A stretch of DNA of 64,000 bases from Pomphorhynchus laevis. Lineage: Eukaryota > Acanthocephala > Palaeacanthocephala > Echinorhynchida > Pomphorhynchidae. How positions within the stretch are numbered: the first letter of the stretch is position 1; each line of letters begins with the position of its first letter. The notes beneath the pieces were generated by a model. That model was not told the origin of the DNA. It made no database searches and saw nothing but the letters and a program-made list of their open reading frames with translations. The position numbers were made by a program, and so were the translations under genes. Of this stretch, positions 1-11,300 are shown one piece after another. The DNA lies in contig WNNJ02001786.1 in assembly GCA_012934845.2 (NCBI GenBank), positions 1 to 64,000 of the forward strand. Direction: 5' to 3'.

Positions 1-186
1 TTTATCATTAATATTGGTTTTATTAAGAATGAGTCTACTTGGATAAATTTGTTCGTTTATTGAATAAAAATTGTTGGAGTTAAATACACATATATCATCA
101 ATATATCGAAACATATTTCATATCTTTATATAATTTAGATTTAGTTTTTACACAATTATGAACAAATTTATATTCTATAAAGCTTA
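1..186 (-). mobile_element. Penelope-like element RT fragment
   Basis: On the minus strand the translation includes FIEYKFVHNC, then the catalytic block FRYIDDICVFNSNN, then IYPSRLILNKTNINDK. These match the palm region of Penelope-like reverse transcriptases (the Y-I-D-D box followed by the conserved IYP segment) and match the plus-strand copy at 41574-42346 nearly residue for residue. The fragment runs off the window edge. It is a piece of an old, very AT-rich PLE copy. It points away from the related fragments at 240-695, so the locus is an inverted arrangement. Confidence 0.8.
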
Positions 187-239
187 AAACTTATATATAT
201 AACTTATATATAAATATAACTTATATATAAATTATATAT

Positions 240-352
240 AAACTTGTATATATGAACATTAAATTAACATCAATTAAAATAATTTTAATTCAAATTGTAA
301 CGATAACGATATATTTACAAGAAATATATTTTTGCATGAACAATATGTAACG
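240..352 (+). mobile_element. short Penelope-like fragment
   Basis: The stretch begins with the same MNIKLTSIK segment found after the YxDD block in the other PLE copies and ends near the LHE region. It is much shorter than the neighbouring copies and is decayed. It lies between a minus-strand copy (1-186) and a plus-strand copy (360-695), so this end of the window holds at least three overlapping PLE pieces. Confidence 0.6.
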
Positions 353-359
353 ATATTAG

Positions 360-695
360 CTTTCTTCAAAATCAATAATCAGAAATCCTATTCTTAACAA
401 AACCAATATTAATGATAAAGAAGGTGTATATCTAGATATGAACATTAAATTAACATTAACTAAAACTACTATTAATTTATATCGTAAAGATGACATATTT
501 AAATTTACAAGAAACATATTTTTGCATGAGCATTCATGCATACCATATAATATAAAATATAATACATTAAATAATGAAATTTTAAGAATTGCAACAATTT
601 GTAACGATATTGATTTTCATCAAAATTGTTTAAATAATTTAATAGATGCATATTTTAAACTAGGTTACTATAAAAATATTATCAAACAAAAATAG
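360..695 (+). mobile_element. Penelope-like element, RT C-terminal part
   Basis: The plus-strand reading carries NKTNINDK, then MNIKLTLTKTTINLYRKDD, FTRNIFLHEHSCIPYNIKYN, ILRIATICNDIDFH and FKLGYYKN. This is the RT thumb region of PLEs, where the RKDD(F), N-x-L-x-x-EI-R-IA and C-terminal FxxxGY patterns recur. It is about 90% alike, by eye, to the copy at 42062-42346. I see no GIY-YIG endonuclease after it, and the reading ends in an AT-rich tail. It looks like an old, broken copy. Confidence 0.8.
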
Positions 696-1000
696 TAAAA
701 TATATAAATTAATACAATAATATTAAAAATAAATATAAAATCTTAGGCTGAAACTTTTTATGGATGATAAATAATACACTTTGTATTAGAATAATATACT
801 TATAATCAAATTTCATCAGATGAAATACGTCATTAGCATGTATTTGGTTCGCTGCTATGTTGGTTCGATGAATAGGGGACGAAACCTGATTACATAGCAG
901 TTCCTACTGATTACATCCAATCCTTAATTTTATACATCGTTTGTTATTTATTAGTTAATTCATAAAAATTGACTTTTATTTTTAATTTCAATAATATATT
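696..1000 (+). repeat. PLE 3' tail with conserved hairpin
   Basis: After the PLE reading frame comes a tail shared with many other places in the window. It holds a hairpin at 852-900 (CTGCTATG ... CATAGCAG) whose loop carries GATGAATAGGGG and CGAAACC, then a segment with the motif AATTCATAAAAATTGAC. The same order is seen at 42600-42720 after the second PLE copy and in the arrays at 5040-7260 and 12840-13950. This marks it as the element's non-coding terminal region. Confidence 0.6.
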
Positions 1001-1176
1001 ATTAATTTTTTGAACTTGGTATAAATTATATAATATCTTATAATAATTATGTATTATTTATAATTATTTTATTATTTATTATTTAATTATTAAATTTTGA
1101 TTGATATTTTTTATAACTATATTAAATAATTAAATAGTTTAATTAATTATATAAAATATTTAATTAAACACTGTTT

Positions 1177-1628
1177 GTATTTTAAATTTTTAAATATTTA
1201 GTAACTATCAGGTATAGTTAAACGACAACATAAATTATTTTGATATTTCGCTAGTAAGTACTAGCATCTATAGAAAATTGAATTTTCAGATACTGGTAGT
1301 TACTGGCGAAATATCAAAATAATTAATTATTGTTGCTGTATCAAAGGAAAGAATAAATTATTTTTGATATTTCGCTAACTTCTGTTAGCATCTTCAGACA
1401 ATTACAATTTGATGAAAATTACAATCAGAAAATTACAATTACAATGTAATTTTCTGAAGATGCTAACAGAAGTTAGCGAAATATCAAAAATAATTTCTTC
1501 TTTCCTTTGATCCAACTCTAATAATTATTTATAAATAATGGATCAGTATCAACTATTTAAAATCAAAATAATTTTTGTTGTCGTTTAACTATACCTGATA
1601 GTTACTGAATATTTAAAAATTTAAATAC
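1177..1628. repeat. nested foldback with hammerhead-like arms
   Basis: An outer inverted repeat (about 1177-1242 against 1563-1628, sharing TAACTATCAGGTATAGTTAA) encloses a second foldback at about 1345-1507. The inner arms share GATATTTCGCTAACTTCTG and its complement. Read from the right inner arm, CTGAAGA (1454-1460) is followed by a 6-bp hairpin GCTAAC/GTTAGC, then GAAA (1478-1481), then TATC. This is the order of a hammerhead core (CUGANGA, stem II, GAAA, short stem III, UH), with one extra T before stem II. The outer arms carry a weaker version (GCTAGT/ACTAGC then GAAATATC). Relatives lie at 7335-7455 and 26487-26550. Confidence 0.6.
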
Positions 1629-2328
1629 AGATCAGGATGGATATGTATGTTAAAGAAAATTAGTCCTTAGCAAATAAATTGCCTCTCTTTATAAGTGAGA
1701 AAATATAGATCAGAGTAATCACAAAAAGCAATTTACTCAATTCAATTTTATATATTTTATATATTTTATTCATTGACTTAAAGTCAATTTCGATGAATAT
1801 GTTAAATCAACATTTTTACTTAGAATTATTGTTGTTAAAATTCACGTTATTCTTCAGTGGCAAATACGTGTGTGAGTGAAGTAATTTTTCAATGAACTTT
1901 TGTCTGACGAAGGCAATTATTCGAAACGTTCTCAATAAGTGTACATAATAAATAATTATAACTGTTTGTGTTTTGGTTACATGTATACCCTGTGTTCTGT
2001 TTTACGATCAATATAAAAAATATAATAAGCACATACAACCAATGACTACGATGTGCCAAGGTTACACAATAAACACATTGCATATTTAAATGTTTCAAAT
2101 ACGGAATCATTTACTAACAATGTGCATAATTTACTATTAAACTCATTAATTTAATATTATTTTTTAAATAGCAATTTAGATTACTGTTTAATATTATATT
2201 TCAAATTCATTATGATTTATTATATAAATTGTTGCTTGGATTTTGATTTTACATTGAATTTTTTACTAACACAATGTATTGAACTTATTGATTCCAGCTG
2301 ACTCAAATTATCAAAAATATCTGTTTAG
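1629..2328. other. AT-rich sequence without a recognisable gene
   Basis: I see no coding exon here. The stretch is upstream of, or an intron before, the first visible exon of the PDZ gene. The only open frame of note (minus, 1889-2110) has no domain signature. Confidence 0.5.
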
Positions 2329-5300
2329 GATAATAATCAATCTACCAGTTTGCCAAATCTATGTAATAAGGCAGCTGCTCTTCAGTCATCAACGAAAACG
2401 GATGACGTTGAAATTGGCATACAATTTTCTGATTCTCTACAACATCCAAATAGCATGAATCAACTTTTTCAGAATAACGAGAAAGCATTCATCAATAGAG
2501 GTATTATTTTATCCTCTAAGGATAAGAATTATATCTAATAAGAATTAGATATAAGAATTAGAGGTCATCAGGTAGATGATTTAGATTTAATTAATTAATT
2601 TAAATTAATCTATTATTTAGATTAAAAAATAAAAGCAATTTGTTCAAACAATTATTTAAAACAATTATCCATTTAAAATATATTTAAGAATATATTTGTA
2701 ATATATTGTATAATATATTTGTAAAATATTGTAATATATATTTTTAATATATATTATACAATTATCAATTATCTAATTTTAATCTATTATTTAGATTTAA
2801 AATATAATTACGTATTTCCTCTGATGAAATTTGATTATCGAGTATCTTATTCTAATTAAATCTTATATAATTATTTATTATTTATCTTTATTTTTATTTA
2901 TATATCGTATAAAATACGTAGACTCAGTTATCTGATATGATTTTAAATTATTAAATCATTTTTACATAAAGCTTCATTATGCTTTGAATTAAATTTAGTT
3001 TATATTCTTTAAATTTAAAAATAATTTAAGTTCTAAATTAAACCGTATCATTTAGTATGTAATTAATCTATTATTTAAATTAATTAATATAAATTAATCT
3101 ATTATTTAGATTTAAATATAAAAACAATTTGTTATTATTTGTTATAATTTGTTATAATTTGTTTTAAAACAATTATTAATTTATTATTTAAAATATAAAA
3201 ATGTGTATTAAAAAATGTGTATATTAACTTGTATGCAAAATGTAATTTTTTGTAATCTTAAAAATTAATTAATTTTCAGTATAAATGTATATATTCATTT
3301 TAATTGATAATTAGTTTTAATATTGATAATTAGTTTAAATATCCTTTAAGAAAATAGTATCAATTGAACAAATATTTAAAATTTTTTTTCATATCGTAAA
3401 TTGTAAATTTAAGTCATATTTGGGAGATAAATGTATTATTGTTCTAGCACAATTGATTCTAATAATTCAAATTACTCTGCTTAATAAAACCAGAGTAAAA
3501 TGGTAACATTATACTAAAGTCTTCGCTATCAACTTTTGTCCAATCACTTCACTATTGTGCAACATGGTTCGACTCTGAGTGTGTGACTTTAAAACGCCTT
3601 CTGCGTCGTTCTTTCAGAACTTATTGTCGTTATCTCAGTCTATCTTCAGAACTCGAATCATCCGTTTATCGTAACGAATTATTTGCTCTTCGTCGTTCGC
3701 AAAGTCAACTTCTGCGTTTTAAGGCACAGATTTTGGCGAAACAATCTGGCTTCCGCTAATGACTCCTAAACTAAATGGAAAACTTTCAATTCTCTACTTT
3801 CTCGTTTCTCTGTCACCTACACTCTTGATCTTTCCCAATTCTCCGATTACCTAATGTCAAAAACTATTTGTCAAATCGATTCGAACATCGTCCTATCACA
3901 AACTTCTTGTATCCCGCCTATTCATATCCCTGAGCTCTCTTACCAGAAAAAAATTGTTTACTCAAACAAAGTTTGTTTTAAGAAAGATTGAATTCGCAAA
4001 TAAGTGATCCGAACGATCCCAGTATCAGGCCAGTTTTAATAGGTGCCTCCAGTGTTATTGAAATAGATCGTCAAGAAAAATCATCATTAGGAATTACAAT
4101 AATTGGTGGCTACGGAAGTCACCTGGTAATAAATATTTTAATTTTTCTTTTATATAATTTATTTTCAAAGTAGGGCGCGATACTAATTCACAGCATTTCC
4201 GTAGGTGGGCAAGTACACAGAGATGGACGATTAGCTGTTGGTGATCAAATTCTTGAGGTACTTAAAATGATTACATATTCGTATAATCTTCTTTACTGTT
4301 CTAGGTTGATGATAACAATGTTGAAAGCTATACATGTGAAGAAGTTCTTAAATTATTACTTCACTTGGTTGGGCGTGTTCGTCTTAAAGTTATTCGAATC
4401 CCCGAGAATGTCACGAGATTGGATGATGATCAGGAGAAGCTTTACAAAATTCACATTGAATTAGTAAAAAAGCAGACCAAAGGTTTTGGCTTTAGCATTA
4501 TGGAACGACATAATGGAAAAGGCGCTTTTGTTTCCAACATCGTGAGTTTACAAAAGACCAAAATATTAATTTTTGCATGACAAAAATAGTATGGAAGAAA
4601 TATACAGTAACTAGGATATTTTTAATGAATTACATAACTCGATTATTCTAGAATAATACCAATTTAGTTTCCACATAGTAGTAAAATCTAAAACTATTAT
4701 CAATTGAGTCAAGTTGACGTCAACACATGCAATGTGTGTTACATTTATTAGTGCACAGCATATACACATATTTGTGTTTACATTTATTAATGATATTAAG
4801 ACTACATGTTTTCACATTCATAATAATATAGAATTTTAAAATTGTGCTTACTGTAAACGCATTTTATACTATTTTTTATTCTAATGATGATAAACGCATT
4901 ATTCTTCAAAAAAATAAAATAAATTCTCAGTGTTTTTGTCTTTATTTTAAAGCTTTATCAAAGAAACATGGTACATTTAACATTTTTTATTCAAAGAATC
5001 AGATTAGCTAATTGAATCTACGTATTTTATACTATAGATAAATTAAAATAAATAAATTTATTAAATTAATAATAAATAATTGTTATATAATATTTAATAT
5101 AATTTATATCAAGTTAAAATTTAAAATAAAAATCAATTTTTATGAATTGACTAACAAATAATAGATGACGTATAACTTAGATAACTTATATAACTTATAT
5201 AATTTATATCAATTTAAAATTTAAAAATAATGAATTAAATATTTTATGAATTAAAAATGATGTATCAGATGATGTATAAGAATAAGGATTAAAGGTCATC

Positions 5301-8300
5301 AGAGAAACTGCCAAGTTGTCAGGTTTCGACCCTATTCCTCGACCCAACATAACACCAGTGCCAAATTATTCAGATACTTAAAATAATAAAAAAAATATCT
5401 TATATATTTTATATAAAGTTGAAATTTAAAATAAAAATCAATTTTTATGAATTGACTAATAAATGATATATGATGTTTCAGAATGAGAATAAGAGGTCAT
5501 AGGAGAAACTGCTATGCTATCATGTTTTGACCCTATTCCTCGAACCAACATAAAAAACACAAATTCTTGAGATACTTAAAATATCAACTAATTATATAAT
5601 ATCGTATAAGACGTTTAAAGTTATATAAAGTTATAAAATGTTTATATAAAGTTTATAGGATTTTATACAATTTATTTTTATATCAAGTTAAATAATATAA
5701 ATAATATACAATGTATTCTAATAAGGAATAGAGGTAATCAGAAAAAACTGGAGTGTTATCATGTTTCTGTCAATATTCCTCGACCCAACATAGATGTCGG
5801 GTCAAATAAATGCTGATGACGTAGTTCCTCCGATGAAATTTGATTATCTATTATCCTAAACACAAAGTATATTATTTATTATCCATAAAAATAAGATTAG
5901 CTAATAAGATTATACAATTATATTTATATCAAGTTAAAATAAAAAATTGAAATTTAGAATAAAAGTCAATTTTTATGAATTGACTTATAAATTACAGACG
6001 AAGTATGAGAATAAGGATTTGTTGTCATCAGAATGAATTGCTATGCTATCAGGTTTCGGCCCCTATTCCTCCACCCAACAGAGCAGCTTGGCCAAATAGC
6101 TTCAAAATCGATATATTCGTGTCGGATGATGATATCGAAAAATGTGATGCAATTTCTAGGTGAAAAAATGTCAGTTAAAATAATTTTTGTTTATTGTGAG
6201 CATTTGTTATAACAAGCTATTTGACAATAAAGTATGTATATAAGATTTTTTATAATTTATTTCAAGTTAAAATTTAAAATTGAAATTTAAAATTAAAGTC
6301 AATTTTTTGAATTGACTAATAAATAATAGACGATATATAAGAATAAGGATTAGCGGTTATTAGAGATATTTTCTTGATCCTTATAAGAATAAGGATCATG
6401 AGTAACTTAAATTCTGAGTACTTTTTTTAACACATAAAAATTGTGCTTTTGTATTATGGTTTAAAAAACCATAATGCAAATTAATACAATAATTACAAAA
6501 TGCTTTAATACAAATAACCATATTTATACTCTTTCCTTAGCTATTGGATATGGATATCCATAATTTGAATATGGATATTCAAATTTTGAATATCCATATC
6601 TGATAAATGCTTAAAATAATCGAATGCTTCTATTTTTATAATTTTTAAGTCAACAAAAAAGGATTTTATATAACCTATATCAAGTTAATATTTAAAATTG
6701 AAATTTAGAATAAAAGTCAATTGTAATGAATTGACTAATAAATAACAGACGATGTATCAGAATAAGGACAAGACATCATCAGGAGGATGTTATTAATTAA
6801 CTGAGTATCAGTTAATTAACTGAGTATCAGTTAATTATATAAGTTAATTATTACGTATCAGCTAACGGAATCTACGTTAATTTTAATTAAAATTTAATTT
6901 TAAGAATTAATTTAATTTTTAAATTAAAAATAATTGAATTCAAAATTAATAATAATTAAAAATAATCATTTAAAAAATAATTAGGTAATAAAGATTAAAT
7001 AAAGATTACGTAATTATCAAATTTCAAAAAATTTATATCAAGTTAAAATTAAAAATTGGAATTTAAAATAAAAGTCACATATTTTGAATTGACTAATAAA
7101 TAACAGATGTATCAGAATAAGGATTAGCGGTTATCAGAAGGGACTGCTATGTTATCAGATTTCGGCTCCTATATCACGACTCAGCATAGCAGATAGCCAA
7201 ATACACGCTAATTACTTATTTCCTCTGATGCGATTTGATTATCTAGTCTATCTTATCTAAATACAATGTATATTTTAAATAGTTGATAATGATCAATTAT
7301 TTATAAAGAATTATTGAAGTTGAATCAAAATAAATGAGGAAAATTTTATTTGATATTTTGCTAACCTCTGTAATCATCTTCTAAAAATTCAAATTTCTCG
7401 GTAATTTTCTCAAGATGCTAACAAAAGGTTAGCGAAATATCAAATAAAATTTTCCTCTTTATTTTAATATAGCTTTAATAATTATTTAACAAAGTATATT
7501 ATTTAATATCAATCCACACAAAAATTTCCACTTAAGAGTTTAAATTTATTTTTAATAATATTTTGTTGATTTAAATATTTTACCTGTTTGATTTTGTCGG
7601 TAGGTGTAAGCTCAACCGATCCGTCGTCGAGTGATTGGTTCGCGTCGAGTGTCGACTGTTCTCACTTATCCTTCCCGCTACAGTTTGGGCAACAATTGAA
7701 TATTCAGGCTACTAAAAAATAACTGGCTTGTATCAACCATAGGGCTAGTTCGTTGGTGAACTATCTCAAACTCTCTCATGACCCCAACGGTGTATTGATC
7801 TTAAGAAAGCGGAAGATGATTAATGATGTCTTGTTTACTCGCAACAGGAGATATTTGACTTTCAGAAGATATGGGGGATAGCAGACATCTGAACAAGCAT
7901 ATATTTCTTTGAGGGAAATTGTATTAAATTACTAAAGGATATGGGAATGGCAGGCAATTTTAACAAAAGCAACGACAATGATACAATTTAATTGATCAAA
8001 ATCTAAACGATGAAATGTTCACCAATGACAGGACGAATTATTAGTCGGGTGCCATGTTCTTGGGCAGTTGCGCGGAATGTGCGATCCAAACTTCGACGTT
8101 AATTGGAGTCGACTAGTCTGTCTACAGAAACGATAAACGTTACTTCCCTGACGGGAAAAGAACAAGTTCAAGTGAGAGATAAATAGCTTCGGTCTTGAAA
8201 TAGTTGGATTTAACTCTTTTCATTATTCTGGTAAATACTCAACTTCTGGATCAAGGTTGAACCTTACACTCTTCCAGAGTTGCTACGGGAAAGCGTCGAT

Positions 8301-11300
8301 AGACAAGTGGAGAGATACTCACAAATCCCGGTTATCGTTTGCTGCAGAAAAGTTTCGCCTAGTAAAGGAAAGGTTGGCGTCCTTGAGACTTTTAGTCAAA
8401 GCATTGATTGGGTTTACTATTGTGTGTTCTTATACACTCAACACTAGCTCGTAACACTTTTGTGGATGATCTCCATGATTTACTTGATAGTTAACCAGCT
8501 AGTGATTATCTCATTTTATTGGACGACATCAATGCTCATGTTGACAATGATTGTGTTACCTATAAGTGAGTATTGGAGTATAACGGAATCCGCAATATGA
8601 ACGTGAGTAACGTTGAGTTATTGCAGATCTGTTCTCTTTACAATTTATCAATAATCAACACCATGTTGGAACATAAAGAGATCCACCGAAGCACATGGCA
8701 TTAGTATACTCTTAGTCAATGATCAATTATCGATTTCGTAGTCGTATCATCTGATTCGCAACGATATATCCTAGAGACTCGTGTGAAGAAATGGGCTGAA
8801 CTGTCAACCGACTACTAGCTAGTAGTTAGTGAGATTCGCTCGCAAAGTAGGCTACAAGACAGACTCGGGAAACTAACACGTAAGGTTAGGGATTGTTGGG
8901 AATGTCTGGAAGATGATTCTGTAACGAAAGTTTTTACTAATTATATCTGGACAGACTAGGCCCAATTGCGATAAGAGGTGGATAATTTCGAACAATAATA
9001 ATCGATGTTCAAAACTTGCTTGGCAAATCAACATCGAAGAGCTGTGGTTTATAGAGTGCAGGCAATCCTCGAACTGCTTAGTAAACAGCAGTAGTAAGAG
9101 CTGCCGTTCACCAGAAGAAAGGGTCTTATAAGGCACTTTTGTCTGATAGGTCACCTAAGGATGTAGACAATATGTATCGACATACTAAGAGAGCTGAGGT
9201 TATAGCGGTTGCTGAGTCAAAGAAAGTAAATTGGGTGAAGTTTGGTGAGCGTCTCGAACTTTATTATCGATCAGCTTCTATGATATGCTGAAGAACGATC
9301 AAAATCATCCGTGTTGAAAAGCAGAAATCTGCTCAGATTGTTTTAGACAATCATGGGCATCTGCTTGCTGATATTAGAGGCATACTTATTCGTTGGAAAA
9401 AGCATTTTAGAAGTATCTTAATACGGATGGCATGCCTTTTCTTTTTGAATAAGAACCTTCGAACTTAATGTAAGATCCCATTACCTTGACATAGGTCATC
9501 CCTCTATTCACAAACTTCGCAATCACAAATCTACTGTGATTGATGAGATTCGACCTGAGATTTCGGGCACTCTTGGCGTTGAAGGTTTGAAGTGGATAAC
9601 ACGATTTATCAGCGTTACACTGAGTTAGGAAAGGTAACTGGTGATTGGTAAACTAAGGTGGTAATTCCAATCTATAAGGAAGGAAATCGAAGATAATGTT
9701 CTAATTATTAGACATTGCTCTTCTCAGCTTACCCGGAAATTAATTGCCAGGATCCTTGAGCTGAAGAAACGACCGATAGTCAAGGACAGTTGCAGGAAAA
9801 GCAACGTGTCTTTTGTTCTGTTCGAGGAATTACGGATCAGCTCTTCACTCTTTCAACTATTCTCGAACGCACTTTCACTGTTTCAACCAATTTACATGTG
9901 TTTTGTGGATTTGGAGAAGGCGTTCGACAGGGTACCAAAATATAAGTCTTAAGGCGTACACTTAAGATGTACAAAGTTTCGCACTACCTCCGTGTACCTG
10001 TAGCCTTTTTGTACGAACTAAGTTCATCTCATGTTCGTGTTTTAGACAGGAAGTCTAACACTTACCTTTAAGTGTTGGGCTCCATCAGTACATCCATTGT
10101 CTAAACTTTTGTTCGCTGTTTACATGAATAAAATTTTAATACTGTACGCTTTGTCGGAGTTTTGTTCTATTAGAATATCAGGATATATATATATCATTAT
10201 ATACATCAGAATATATCTTGTTGATCTATAATATTGATGGTATGCAATGCTTGTTGGATCGATTCACGGCTAAATGCTAGATGGTTAGTCTAATGGTTAG
10301 CAAATCCAAAAATGTCTCGGTGCTCTGCTCGGAACAAGGTAGCATCGTCGATCCGACGTGGAAGAGATCGAGTGCTTGAGCATCTTTTTTGAGTGATGGT
10401 AGGAATAATAGGGAGATTGAGATACGGATCTGTTTAGCTAACGCGTTAATGGGTTCTTTGCGCAGATCAGTTGGAGTAGAGAAATAGCTAAGCCTTCATG
10501 AGAAGCTTTTAATTCATCGCCCAGTCTTTTTACCAGTCATTAATGGGCACAAATGTTTGAAATTACTAGATTTCGAGTACAGGTGACCGAAATGATGTTC
10601 ATTTATGGTGTGGTCGGCTTCATGCTTAGCAATAAAGTTCTAAGCTCGCTCGTCCGCGATAATCTTGGCGTAAAGTCGATGCTCCTTCACATTGAAGTTA
10701 GTCAGCTTGGATGAATAGGTTCATTTTGAGGATGGCTAGAATGTGTCTTCCTTGTGAAGTGCTCCAGATTGGACTTTCTGATAGGAGATCCCGAGGCATA
10801 CCCAAGTATAGGTGGAGATATCAAACTCCCCATCTTGCTGAAGAACGTTTAGGACTGTCTGAAAGGAAAGTATTGTCAGCCACTCGGGGGCGTGATACTT
10901 GGTCACGTCTCGTCCGTGCACTTGCTCCACAACCAGCCCTCCGGATGAGTGGAAACAATGAAAAAATTTTGGTGAAAATATTATGGTGAAATATTGGAAA
11001 CACAATGCTTATTTCAAATTATTGTCGATCGCTAGAAAAAATTGCTTATAAACAGCTATCTTAGCCAACACAAAATCCAGTTATATTTTCTCTTCATGCT
11101 TTTCAAACTTTATTATTTAATGCATTATTTAATGTATTACTGGATTAAGTTCAGCTTAATAACTTGAATAGTCGTTACAGTGAAATCATAATTAAAATTA
11201 ATTAATCAATTTAAATTTAATTAAAATTAAATCATAATTGAAGCTAATAAAGCCGAGAAATCGCTGCTTTATACCAGAATTAAAAGTGGATATCATTGTA

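Noticed and set aside
5040-7260. CRISPR-like array
   Set aside because: Repeats are long, diverged and irregularly spaced, and match the tail of Penelope-like elements in a eukaryotic genome.
10736-11005. Minus-strand frames over 10736-11005
   Set aside because: They overlap the RTE LINE C-terminal frame, which matches a known family on the plus strand. The minus frames are shadows.
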